This document shows positions 12,834 through 25,700 of a stretch of 64,000 bases of DNA, one piece after another (position 1 is the stretch's first letter; each line of letters opens with the position of its first letter). The DNA comes from Vitis vinifera (taxonomy: Eukaryota; Streptophyta; Magnoliopsida; Vitales; Vitaceae): the NCBI RefSeq assembly GCF_030704535.1, contig NC_081823.1, forward strand, positions 2,078,501 to 2,142,500, written 5' to 3'. The notes under the pieces were generated by a model. The model was not told where the DNA came from. It worked only from the letters and a program-made list of their open reading frames with translations, and searched no databases. The position numbers were made by a program, and so were the translations under genes.

Positions 12834-13580
12834 AATTTTATAATTTTATACTTTGTTAATAATATTTATAATTAAAATATTTAAAATTTATAAATAAAAA
12901 AATACCATATCATTTTTTAGATATATAAAAACATTTTCTAAATAAAATGTTATATTTATTTTTTAATTCTTTTCTTTTTAACTAAAATTTTAATTTTTAA
13001 TATTATTTTTATAAGATGAATAATATAAAAATAAAAAATATATCTTTTATTTCTTAAATTAAGGTATTATATTTTACAAATATATAAAAAGATATTGAAA
13101 AAATTATCTTAAATCATGAGATAAAATTTCCTATTCATTGCTCTAAAACCCTAGAGTAACTTAAGACAATAAGAAATAAAAACATTAGAGAAAGTAAATT
13201 AAGGTAAGAAAATATCTCAAGTAATTTTTTCAATTGTAATACATACAAAATTTATGATATGATAAAAAATTTTAAAAAGGAAACTCTAATTTTAGGATAC
13301 CATAAATATTTTAAAATCCAAAAAATAACTCCTATACAAAATAAAAAAAATTAAATTTATTGAAAAATTATTTTTAAAAATGAAGCTATTAAAAAAATTT
13401 ATTATGTCAAAATTTATAAATATTATAATTATTCAAATGTTTTTTGTTTTTAAAAAAGGATAGATACTCGGGCTAAAAATTAATTTTTTTATTACTACAT
13501 TAATTAGTTAATTTATTTTTATTATTACATTAAAAATATGGCGGTGTGACCTATTTAATCAACTCCAAATTCTGCCGCCT
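12834..13580. other. A+T-rich spacer, ELOF1 promoter side
   Basis: Mostly A/T homopolymer-rich sequence with no gene. The last part, before 13620, becomes more mixed and should contain the promoter of the elongation-factor gene. No TATA box was assigned with confidence. Confidence 0.5.
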
Positions 13581-13966
13581 ATGTATGACCACACAAAACA
13601 CACGAAGAGAGAAGAAAACACACTCCATTTTCTCAGGTTGCTTCCATTCTACAATCCCAATTTCAATCTCTTCATACCCTTCTATCAATTTTTAGCGGAA
13701 TTGGATGTTAGTTTTCTGACTTAGATATAGATATATCAACATAACTCTCTGTTTCAACTAAGGTTTCTTGCAGTTTGTTTTTAGTTTCTCTTTTGTTGAT
13801 GGTTTCAATGTGATCATTGTTTATTTTCTTGCTGTTTATGATATTTTGAACTGGGTTTGATTGGTTTGATCATGGGTTTTTTTTGTAATAAAAAGAAAAA
13901 GAAATTTAAGTTTGGGTAGTTTGCTGATATGGTTTCTGGGGTTCAGTTTAGTCGAATTCTGGATTT

Positions 13967-13990
13967 CAGGGTTAGGGTTAGGGTTTGGTT
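13967..13990 (+). repeat. Short telomere-like repeat in the ELOF1 5' UTR intron
   Basis: The run 'cagggttagggttagggttt' holds three GGGTTA/GGGTTT units. It resembles the plant telomere repeat TTTAGGG and the telo-box read on the opposite strand. It lies in the presumed 5' UTR intron of the elongation-factor gene. Confidence 0.7.
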
Positions 13991-14744
13991 ATCTGTTGAG
14001 TTTTTATTTTTATTTTTTTATTTTTTGGTTTTTGACTGGGGGCAAACGTGGGTTTTGGTTTTGGCTTTAGGGTTTGATTCTTGTGGTTTTATTGTTTCTT
14101 TTGATTCAGAAGTACATGAATTTATTGATCTTCTTGCGGGTTGTTTAAGCTCTTTCATGTTGTTTCCCTCATTGAAGTTATTGTTGTGAGAGTGATCCAG
14201 GGTTGCTATTGTTTGGTGCATTCAATATGTTGTAATCTGCCCTAGTTGTACATTTTTCTCAACTTGCTAACTAGGTGGACTGTTTGTTTGTTATTCGACT
14301 GTTGATTCGGTTTTTACCGTTGAATTTGTATCGTATAGGTGAGAAGAATAATCTCAAAATCATTTGGCTTGATTATTTTTAAAAAATTGTTTAGTGTAGA
14401 ACGTTATAATTAGAGGGAGAAGTACTTGCATTGCTTTGATATGAAATAAGCCTATCAAGCACATTTTATTCCCATTAAAAACACTGTCTTTTTATTTCTT
14501 AGGATGGCTTTAATATTTGAGGCAGGGGAAAAAAAAAATTACACTGCATAGTCTCTTATTTAAAAATTACAATATATAGTCTCTAATTTATCAGGTTTTA
14601 TTGTTGTTATTGTTGTGTTTTGCTTAGTAGCTTCATTTGTTTGTCCTCGATATAGAATGGGTTTTTAAAATGAATTGCCTTTTTCACTTGCTTTTGGTTT
14701 CAAAATGAATTAGCAGGTTGGGATATTATTGCTGAAGGAAAAAA

Positions 14745-16652
14745 ATGGGGAAACGGAAGTCTAGGGCTAAGCCCCCTCCTAAGAAGCGTATGGACAAGCT
14801 CGACACTGTTTTCAGCTGTCCCTTCTGCAATCATGGAACCAGTGTTGAATGTAGAATGTAAGTCTCATTGAGTTTTATTTGTGCCTTGTATCATTACCAT
14901 TACTTAGGCCAATACCCCATCTGTACATGCTTGATGTCTCTTTCGCACCATGCCTTGGTCTTGACTTCTTGGAATTACTATCATTTGGCATGTTCCTACA
15001 AGATGGATTGATTTATTAAGGGTGAACAAGTAATATCATCCAAGTCATTATTTCTCTCTCTTTTGTGTCTATTTTAGTTAGACTCACCTTCTCCCCAAGT
15101 CCCCCACTGACATTATTAAATTTATTGAGGACAAAATAGTAGAATCTATACTTTAAAATGATTCCTCTCTACAGCAGTCATGAGTGTGGGATTCATGCCA
15201 CTGGAGGGTGATGAACCACCTTACCTCCAGTTTTCCCACACTGTTTCATCTCCATTATTGTGTTTCTGGCATCATATATGATATGTCAATCCAATGGGCT
15301 GTTGCAATTCGGTCTTTTAAGTTGGGTTTGTGCATAATTGCCACTCCATTTTATTATTCTTTTGGCACTGACTCTCAAGATATCTGGTTTCAGTGACATG
15401 AAGAACTTGATTGGTGAGGCTGTGTGCAGAATTTGCCAAGAAAGCTTTAGCATGACTGTCAATGGTATGTTTCAGTTCCTTGCCGATATCTATTCCATGT
15501 ATCCACAAGCGGGGAAAATACGGGAACGATATCCCATTCCCATCATATCTGCAAAGAAATAAAATGCAATGGCAATATTTACTTTATACATTGTTCAAAA
15601 TATTGTTCTATATCTCATGATTGACATATTGCTCCATTATTATTGAAGCATGTGTTGAAAGAAGTTTAGGAGAAGTGGTAAATTGGAATATACCTCCTTT
15701 ATCTTTTATCCAATTATCCCCTAAACAAAAGAAGGATATTACTTCTGAGCTCCAGTTCATTGATGTAGAAACTTCCATCTTAAAATGGAAAACCAACTAT
15801 AAAATGCTTTCCGCCCTTAGTTGGTTTTACGGTTTGGGATGGCCTATTTAATAATGGGACTCCATCCCAAACTGAAGTAGGTTGTAAATTGAAATTCTTG
15901 AAATGCGTACCATAATTTTGTTGATTACCAGATAAAGCTTTTAGCAAGATAATGGTTGAGTCCTGAATCCTGATAGCCTTGCTCTACCACAAAATGCTAG
16001 TACCCAAATGATCTGTTGTCTGGATCGAAATGGCATAACAAAATGGAAGATTTCTGTTTCAGAAAGTAAAACATTTTAAGGCAATCATTATAAATTGAGC
16101 ATGAAGATTATACAATTAGGTTTTTTTTTTTTTTTTTTGAAGTTTGAAATTTCTTGAAGTTGATTATTGCATTTGTTCTAAGAAATTATTTTAAGTAGTT
16201 TCTGCTATTCCAAGAGTTGCTCTTTCTCTTTCTCTTTCCCACACACATGCACGAACGAAGGAAATGAAATATTTGTATGCCAAATTATGTGCCAAAACCT
16301 CTGGATTCAGAATCCTTCTTACAGAAAACTGTAACCTTAATGAGAAATTCTGAAGGGAATTGATTCTGTTTGGTGTAATTTTTTACTTGCTAATGTTTTG
16401 ATGATTGTTTGGAGTTTACATATGAGACACACTGATCTTTCTGTTTCTCTTTGTGTTTGCAGCTTTATCTGAACCCATCGACGTGTAAGTCAAAAACCCA
16501 TATAAATCCAATTCATACTTACATAATATATTTTTCTCTATCTGAGTCCCTTGTCCAACTAAAAATCCCATCTTTGCAGATATTCTGAATGGATAGATGA
16601 ATGCGAAAGGGTGAACACCCTTGATGAAGATGCTGCTAAAGATGAAGATTAG
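14745..16652 (+). CDS. ELOF1: Transcription elongation factor 1 homolog (Elf1)
   Basis: Four coding exons: 14745-14857, 15394-15464, 16463-16484 (only 22 nt) and 16580-16652. All introns are GT-AG, and the product has 92 residues. It starts [20 protein letters not shown], the basic N-terminal tail of Elf1. It keeps the zinc-ribbon cysteines as C25-x2-C28 and C49-x2-C52, and the ECRIDMKNLIG and [12 protein letters not shown] signatures. The C-terminus is short and acidic. Elf1 binds elongating RNA polymerase II, promotes passage through nucleosomes and takes part in transcription-coupled repair; these roles come from the yeast and human family. A 5' UTR intron probably ends with the AG at 14715-14716, with 5' UTR sequence beginning around 13600. 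The small exon 3 is easily missed by gene finders. Confidence 0.95.
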
Positions 16653-16786
16653 ATGTAGGTGGAAGGATCTCCCTTCTGTACATCGACATAGGCAATCAGT
16701 AGTTTATAGCTTAGTCTGGGGTGTTCTGAGGATCTGCTCTTGGTATGATGGTTGATAAAACTTGGTGATGCTTATGTTGTAGCTTG

Positions 16787-16792
16787 AATAAA
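16787..16792 (+). terminator. AATAAA polyadenylation signal of ELOF1
   Basis: A canonical AATAAA lies 135 bases after the stop codon in 'cttgaataaacataatcc'. It is a plausible 3' end signal for the elongation-factor transcript. Confidence 0.6.
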
Positions 16793-16799
16793 CATAATC

Positions 16800-18060
16800 C
16801 TTCTACATTTCCTTTAAATTAATGTAGATCTGTATTAATTTTCCATCTTTTTAGCCTTTATAGGTCAGAGATGTTGGGAAGAACTAAAACAGCTTATGAT
16901 TTGGCTTCTGATTAGGCCAAATTGGGTGGAAAATAGTTTATAGTTTCCTATTTATGTCTAATAGGATCTGGTCACCTGGATGTTGGATCAAATATATAGT
17001 AAAATGTTGTGTAATTTGGGTTATATTTTGGGAGAATTCAATTCAGATATTTGCAAAATGGACATGGGATGAAAACATTTGCTCTTCAAGGTTACCTTTT
17101 TCATTCACATGGAATGGCAAATGCGACCATTTTACACATGTAGTGTTCTCTTTCATATTCTCTCATTTCTTTCTTTCTTTCTTTTTTATTTTACCTTGAA
17201 AAAAGAATATCTCTCTCTCTCTCTCTCTCATGTTCTGTTTTTACTTTTTTTTGCTTTGGTAACAAAATATTTCTAAACAGTGCCCATACTAGTGCACCAA
17301 AAATGATAATTTGAGATCAAATGTTAATAAATTAGGTTTTGAAGGAAAGATTTATTTCCATTTTGCATTGGGGGAGTGTTTGATATGTGAGAATAGAAAT
17401 AAAAAATTTTCAAAAAAAATAATTTTTTTATACTTAATTTCAGACTAAGAATGCAATTCAAATGAGAAATCTCATTTTCATTCACAACAAAATAATTAAA
17501 GAAATTTTTTGTATTATATAAAAAAATTTATATTTTTTTAAAAAAATCGATTTTAAAACTTTCATAAATACCAAATTTATATAAAGAAAATAATATCATA
17601 AATAAAAATATAAAAGCCTTTTTAGGTTTTCACCTTCCCGGGCTGGCGGGCACTCTAAATAATATCGTACTTGGATCAAAATTCAATGTCTTGAGAAAAT
17701 TTAGATTGGATCAGGCTTAAAAATTTATTTCGAATTTCTCAAATTAATACTCGTAATCCGAACTCCGAGGTAAAACCCAGGAAAAAGAGAGAGCGAGGGA
17801 GAGAAAATCTGATTAATTTACTGTTTTCTAAAGTAAAATATTAAGGGTCGCCTACAATTTCTTTGAATACAAACGGCAACCCTTCACCGATCCTCTTACA
17901 TGGTTTTATTTGTATTGATTCTTGGATATTGACTAAAATCATCGCCGGGACCGAATACGAAGAAAATACGTTGAGAATCTGACCTGACATTTCCATCCCA
18001 CTTCTTTCTCTACATATATTCAGGTTTTTCTCGTCGTCAGTTTCAGGAGAGGCTGAGAAG
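16800..18060. other. Spacer between ELOF1 and SHH genes
   Basis: No gene is supported. A CT dinucleotide run lies at 17211-17230. The sequence is A/T-rich until about 17630. It then becomes more mixed toward the SHH start, as expected for promoter and 5' UTR, and includes a purine-rich 'gagagagcgagggagag' stretch near 17790. Confidence 0.5.
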
Positions 18061-18068
18061 GAGATAGA

Positions 18069-19680
18069 ATGGGAAGACCGCCCAGTAATGGAGGCCCCGC
18101 CTTTCGCTTCACACCCAATGAGGTAATCTATCTCCGTATGGGTTTTGGTTTGTATGCGTGCGTTTATATGAATTTTTGTATGCCGTTCACATCGAATTTC
18201 GAGTTTGGAGGTGAAGATTTCAAATGGATTGCTTTGTTTATGAATTATGTTGTGTTTGATTTTCTGGGTTTTAGTGTTTCTCCTTTTTGATTCTGGGGTT
18301 ATCTGATATGGGTTTATGCATATGCGGGTGATTTTTTCTGGATTTTATCACATTGAGTTTCGCATTTAGAGATGGAAATTTTACTGGGTCGACTTTTTTT
18401 TATGAATAATCTTGTGTTTGATTTTCTGGCTTAGAGTGTACTTTGTTTTTTTTTTAATATTCTGGGGCCATTCTGACTTGGGGTTTCTGTAGTTCGATTT
18501 TCTGGAGGGGTTGTTGTGGGAAACATTTTCATGTCTGTTTCCATTTATTCTCACTTACTTTTTTTTTCTCTGCCTTCTGTTTGCTTGGTGGGAAAACTGA
18601 GGAAATGAAATAAAATGAAATTCTTATGTTGTTTTGGATTTTTTATTTATTTGTCATTTTTTAAGTAATTGAGAAACCCACTGCAATTGGACCAAACGGT
18701 TGTGTTAAATTCTGTTCAGTGAGAGTTTTTTGTTATCTGGGGTCCAAAAATTCTCATTTCGTCTATCCCTCACATATTCAGGAAACTGAGAAGCTGGCCT
18801 CAATTTGATCTAATAGTTGAGTTACTGTTGGGGTCTGTATTTATTTTATGTTCTGAGTTCTAATGATGTTCAGAAATTTTCTTCTCTGAGTCCATTTAAT
18901 TTTGTTTCTTTTTCTGGATTGATGCATATACCGCCAGCTGTTGCCTTTTAAGATTACATATTTAGTTCGGTTATAAGATCATTGGACTTGAACCTCCACG
19001 CCAATATGAGCTGGTTGGAGTTCAATTGCATGCCACTTGGATTTCTACGTTTATAATTCTTCCTAGTGCATGAATAATAGAAAAGGTTTAGATGTTTATA
19101 TATTTGCTTTCCCCTCCTTTAAATGCCAAATCTATGTAGTCTGATCTCTGTGTGTGTGTGTATTGATGTTCCTAATGATGAAGGATTTGATACATAATTC
19201 TCTGTTCCCTCCTTTAATGGCCAATTGGATGTTGGCAAGAGTGAGTGTGCATGCGAGTATTCCTAAGGATTTGAGACATAAGAAAAGTGTGTGTGCATGT
19301 TGAGAATTCCTAGTGGAAAGGGATTCCTTACATAATGAAACAATTTTGGGAGCAGCTTTCTCCTCTGAATGCTAAGTGTATGTTTAAATGTGTGTATGTG
19401 TTTTGTGTTATGTGTGCATGGGTGCTTGTGTGTATACTGTGTTATTCATGGATTATTCAATCAATGGATCAGTTTATCACTTACAGCTCCAAATTGCAGT
19501 ATAAAACAATCTTTTTTTTCCCTTGATCAGAAGAGTATCAAACAATCTTCTGTGTTTGTGTGTGTGCGTGTCTGCCTGTGTTGAGTATTCCTAGTGCAGA
19601 AGGATTTGGTGCATGATAAAATAAGTATGGGGGTTTATTTAGACATTCAGCCCTCTGCTCTGAACGTCCAATTTTATGTA

Positions 19681-19733
<53 letters not shown>

Positions 19734-22700
19734 GTATGTATGTATGTATGTATTGTTGTGTGTATGTGTGAGTTATACAAGGTTATCCAATCAAGGGATT
19801 ATGTCATTGGCTTATTACAGTCCCCGATTGCAATGGCAAACAATTGTCTCCCCCCTTTCTCTCCCTCTCTTCCTTTGATCATATGACACTATTGAACTAT
19901 CTTAGATGTTAGACGTTCGAAAGTTACATCTGTTGGAGCACTGCATTTGCTTGGATATGTACAGGAGAAGATGACTGATAAAAAGAAAGATAGCGACTCA
20001 TATTATATAGATTATCTCCATTTATGTTATTGAATTTCATTTTTATGAATATCTTAATCAGTTGCTTGCTGTGATTTTCTGGCATGATGCAATAGAAGTA
20101 AAGTTATTAGCTAGTTACATTGGCTACATCATGATTTCTCATGTGTAATGCATTATTTAATTGTTTCTTAAGGTTGCGGAGATGGAAAATATTTTGCAAG
20201 AGCACAATAATTCCATGCCGGCACGTGAAATTCTTGTAGCTCTTTCAGAGAAATTCAGGTTTGTGATGAAATTTGTCTTCAGTTAATAAACACTAGAAAA
20301 AAAAATGGCATTAAGTTATAACATTGATATGGTTGTCTTGGGTTTTAGTGCTTCAACGGATCGAGCAGGGAGAATTGTTGTTCAAGTGAAGCAAGTATGG
20401 TGCTTTCTGTTTTACTGCATTATTATGAGTGATTTAAATTTTCTCCCTATTTTTCTCATTTGATTATTTGTTGCAGGTGTGGAATTGGTTCCAAAATAGA
20501 CGCTATGCTATTAGGGCAAAATCTACTAAAGCTCCTGGGAAGTTAAGTGTGTCGTCTCTGCCTAAGGATGACTTGACTCAAGTGAAAAATGTGCCTCAAG
20601 GTCCTCTACCTGCACAACCTGTTCCGCCTGTACAACCTCTACAGCCTATACAACCTACACAACCTACACAACCTGCACAACCTGCACAACCAGCACAACC
20701 AGCACAACCTGCACAACCAGCACAACCTGCACAACCTGCACCATTTGCACCAGGTAAATTCAGTATGCTATATGTTTAAATTTTCAGAACTTCCTTCTAC
20801 CCTCCCTGTATGTGTGCATTCTCATTTAGTCATATATATGTTTCATCTTATACTGCTTTATATTTAGCCTTGTAGGCTCAATTGATGCTTCTATTTGGGT
20901 ATTCGATTATCATATGGTAGCTGACCGACTCAATGTCCTTTAAAATGACAAAACTGTCTATGCTCGAGTTAGCTAATTTTCTCAATTTGGTGGCTTAGGA
21001 ATTATTTGAGTCTCATAAAATTGAGTATTTTGGGGTTAACATTCAGCGGTTTATATGGATATATATATGTTTGTCAGTCTCATACAGTTCTTTATTTTGC
21101 CCAATGAATGTCAAAATGTACAAAGTATCATTATTTTCTTATAGCTTCCTTCTCTCTCTTAATTCTTTTCTGTTTCTTTCTTTGCAAGCTCTTATGCAGC
21201 TTCTTCCATGCAATCCATGAAAAAAGAGATTGATCTACAATGTAAGATGTTTGTGCTTGGGAAATTTGTAAAAACAGGCAGCAATTCTGTGTATGTCATT
21301 GTATTAGTCATGAAATGCAAGTAATCACAAAAATGGACATCCGTACAATTTTTTGCCCTAAATATCCCTAAGAAAGTGGTGAAGGAATTCTTGAGAGAAA
21401 AATCCACCATTTGGGAAGAAAATGATACAAGACAAACCAAAGGCTCTCCTTGTGGTTCAGCTCCACCACCAATGACACCATCTCTCCCATCTCCATGTTC
21501 ACTACCACATCCCCTGCTGCTGGAACTAACCACATTCTCACTGTCTTCTTCTTCATCACTACCATCTTCAGACCGTTCCATCACTGATGTGCTCTATCTC
21601 CAAGCATCATTTCCAGCTATGGTGAATATGTAGGGCATCATATATTTTTGACGATTTTATCCTTTAGATGGTCTTCCATATACTGCAATAAAAGATACTC
21701 TTCCATATTATAGTTATCAGCTTCACCAGAATTGGTAACTAATTATTGAGTTACTCATCCACATACTACAATTGTTAGATTGTGAAACTTCTTCGTTATT
21801 AATAAATTATCAAGTTACTCTTCCACATACTACAATTGTTAGATTGTCAAACTTCTTTGTTATCAATATTCTCTTGGGGAGTTCTTTTTTTGCAAAAAAG
21901 AAGTATTTTCCGTAATATGCCCTCTGATCTTCATTGTTTGATACGCCAACTCATCCAGAGAGGGGTTTGGCTTTCTTGGACCTTAATGATAGGTCAGGAT
22001 GGTTTGGACTACTGTTTGCTTTTCTCTTTTTCATTTTCTTTTTGCTGTTGTGTCTCTGGTTTCTGCCTTTTCTTTCTCTTTTCCCTTGGGTATTGCTGGT
22101 ATAAGAAATTAAAATTTATTATCATACTGGCTTCACTGCTGAACTGAGCACCATAGTTATAAAGCCTCCTTATCATCCCTACATCTCTGTGGGAACCAAT
22201 AATAGTCCTTATTATCCTCCATAATTTCCTTATTTCAGGAACTTCCTCTGAGATAGATTTCTTCTAGATATTTGCATAAAAATGAATCTATAGTAAAATA
22301 TTATCACTTTGTCTACAAATTATTAAGTGGTGGCCTGAACTTTGAGGTGTTTGCTTGGTACTACTGTGCTTCTCAAGATCAGTTGATTTTTCCTTTTTTT
22401 TTTTTTTTTTTTTTTTTGAGGCCATTGACTGGCTGCAAGATTCATCGGCCAACTACAAAGCAATGTCCAATTATGCTGTTTGAACAGTGCTCCAAGGATG
22501 GCCTTATTTTTCTACTTTCTGAGTTGGATATTTTGCTCTTTTTTGGGTGATTCTCTTGTGACATGGGGTGGTAAATGTTGTATCAATGATCACTGGTAGT
22601 GTTGAAGCAGATTAAAAAGCAATCCATATATAGATTTTCTTGATGCTGGTTCCATGAGTATGTTTGTGGTAATTATTAGTCCATTTACATTGCTAGTAGT

Positions 22701-25700
22701 CCTCCTTATCAAGAAAAAATGTACATTACTAGTAATCTTGTGTTTCATCAAAGAATTAGAAGTAATGGGCCAGGGTGATAAGTACTCAGATGCCATCCTG
22801 GCATGTAAAGTATAAAGAAAGTCAAAAGTAAAAATCTTTCTAAAATTACAAGATCCAATAGAAAATGAAAAAAAGTGATAGTAAACTGATCGAATGCTAA
22901 ACAAACAAGCTATACATCTCCCTCTTTCTCTGAACTCAAGAAGTAAAAATCCTTCCAAAGCTACAAGATCTAACCAAAAACAGAAAAGTGATAATACACT
23001 GCACGGATGCTAAACAAAAACAAGCTATACAGTTTAAGGATGCCAGTAAACAACTTTAGAGGGTAATGAATTCCCTGCAAAATACACCAACTGCGTTGCT
23101 TCTCGCCTGGCTAATTGATCTGCAACCTGATTTGCTAAACAGGGTGTCCAAGAAGAGCATGCAAAGTCACTAGTGATATATACGATTGGTGTAGCCCACG
23201 TCAAACTTCCACATACTTCTTTCCTTCTTAAACTCCAACATCAGAACTGCAGAATCCCTCTCCACATATAGATTGCAGAAACTCAAAATTTGGCCTATTG
23301 CAAAGCTTTCAAGAGTACTAAAATCTTCCCCTCAATGGTCAAGCCTTCTCCCACATGTTTGGAAAAGGCTCTCAACTTCCAACCACTATGTTCTGGGTTA
23401 CTCAAAGATTCCTTCTGGAGTTGGATTCCACTCTTCTTTTATTTATTTATTTATTTTAAATAGGTAAATTTTTGTTCTCATTGGGACTTGAACCCCCACA
23501 AACCTGCCTAACCTTCAACAATATCCTCTTGAAGAATCATGGGGCTTGATTTTTATTTGCGTCATGGTCCAGTAAAAGTCAAATTGATCACTAGAATAAG
23601 TTTTAAACTACCTGGACATAGAAACAATGAATCAGTTTCTGCATTTTTTTTTATGAGAAATGGTTTATTTGATGAGTTTAAAGTGGTGAATTTGTTTTAT
23701 TACATTTTGGGAGGATTAAGCTGTGTGCGGTTGCTTTGTCTGAGTAGAGGTGAAAAAAAAAAAAAAGATAATTAGAAATAAAACATACCAAAAATAGTTT
23801 TGATGCAAAGCCTGAAACAGTTTTTAGATGAGGCTTATTTTAAATGTCCACTTGTTCTTGCCATCATCCTTCAAATTTGTACTGATTTGATTTTAGTGCC
23901 AGTTCCAAATGCAGGAAAGAGTGCTCCTTCAGATTCTTCCCAGATGGAGTTCGAAGCTAAATCTGCAAGGGATGGTGCATGGTCAGTATTTCTAGTTCTT
24001 GCTCGTTCAGGTTTAGGAAATTTGGCTGTTAGATGTTTGATATTTGCCCACATTTCTTAGCTTGACTAGTGATAACCTTAGGCAACAAACCTGATTGTTT
24101 TGTCTTGCTTTCTCAGGTATGACGTTGCAGCCTTTCTATCTCATAGATATCTTGATACCAGTGATCCGGTAATTCTCAAACTTGTTTCCCCATGCATAGA
24201 TTAATACGATTTGTTAAAAAGAATCATTTTTGGACCCTTCTACCTATGTTTTATAGGTTTGTTTCCTCTATTATTATTATGAATTAATTCCTTTTGTCTT
24301 TTAAAAGTCTCATAAGGTGGCTATAGCTGTACATCAATTGACAACTTACTAGTTAAGATATTGTTGGATCTTTTTCCAATCACCTTTGTGAATCCCTTCA
24401 AATGTGGACAATAGCTGCTTTTTCCCCAACATGCATATCATATCTTTTCCTTGAAATATGTCATTGAAATCACATCTCCTTTTCCTTTACAGATTAGCCT
24501 ATTTTGTTTGGATTACATTTCCTTTACTAGCCTTCGGTTGATGTGATGCCTTCATGTTAATTTTTAAATCTGCCTGCTCATTTTAGGATGTCCTGGTTCG
24601 GTTTGCTGGTTTTGGACCAGAAGAAGATGAATGGGTTAATGTTAAGCGGAACGTTAGACAACGCTCTCTCCCATGTGAATCATCAGAATGTGTCGTAGTT
24701 ATCCCTGGAGATCTCATACTCTGTTTTCAGGTGGGAATTTCTTTGCTAGTGCCACAAAAAGGTCTTTTTCTTTTTGTTCAGATCTTCTTGGGAATTATTT
24801 TTAACCAGTTGAATAAAATTACAGGAAGGTAAAGAACAGGCTCTTTACTATGATGCCCATGTCCTTGATGCCCAAAGGAGGAGGCATGATGTGAGAGGTT
24901 GTCGTTGTAGGTTTCTGGTGCGCTATGATCATGATCAATCTGAGGTATTACCCCCTTGATGTTGTCCTAGCATGGATTTTTAAAATTCTTTCTTCTTCCT
25001 TTCTCTGGTTACGGTTCTTGGTCCATTCAATAGATCTGATATGCTTTATGGCCATAGCAGGTGACTATGGTTACCTTTAACTTCATTAGTTGGGTGGTCA
25101 CATATCTCAATGATGTCATTCCCATATGCGTATGAGGTGGTTGTTGGTTATAGGAAAATTTGAAACCCTGTAAGAGGTTGTGGTTAGAGTGCCTGTTGTA
25201 GGATGCCAATTTTATTAATTGTTTTTCTTCAGAATGTGATATATTTCTTGAAACTCGAAATTACACAGCCGAATTATGTCATTTTTACAGTTTTATTCCT
25301 TGCTTCTTTTGTAATAAATGAAACCTTCATGGATGCTCATCTTATCTGCATAATTTTTCATGCACCAGTAATAAGAATATGCATTCTTGTCAGAGACGGT
25401 AGCTTGAAATGGATTTTCATCCATGAAATCATTTTTGACATAAAACTGAACACGAACATGTCTTGCAGGTGGTTAGGGTTACACATATTTCTGAGATACC
25501 TCCCTAAAGAAAAGTTCTTATTTTTTCATTCAGCATGGTTTTTGTTTTAGGTGCAAAACAATTTCTACCCACTACAGTAAAATGTGCATTGATATGTATT
25601 TTGGCATGCCACATTCAATTGAATTTGGGTTTTGTAAGTGTCTATCATGTTTAACAATGTATTTTGTTCTTGAATATATTTTTTTTGCTCTCAGGAAATT

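Noticed and set aside
19594-19878. 94-residue frame with YIYIYI repeats
   Set aside because: It is produced by the (TA)n and (TATG)n microsatellite in SHH intron 1.
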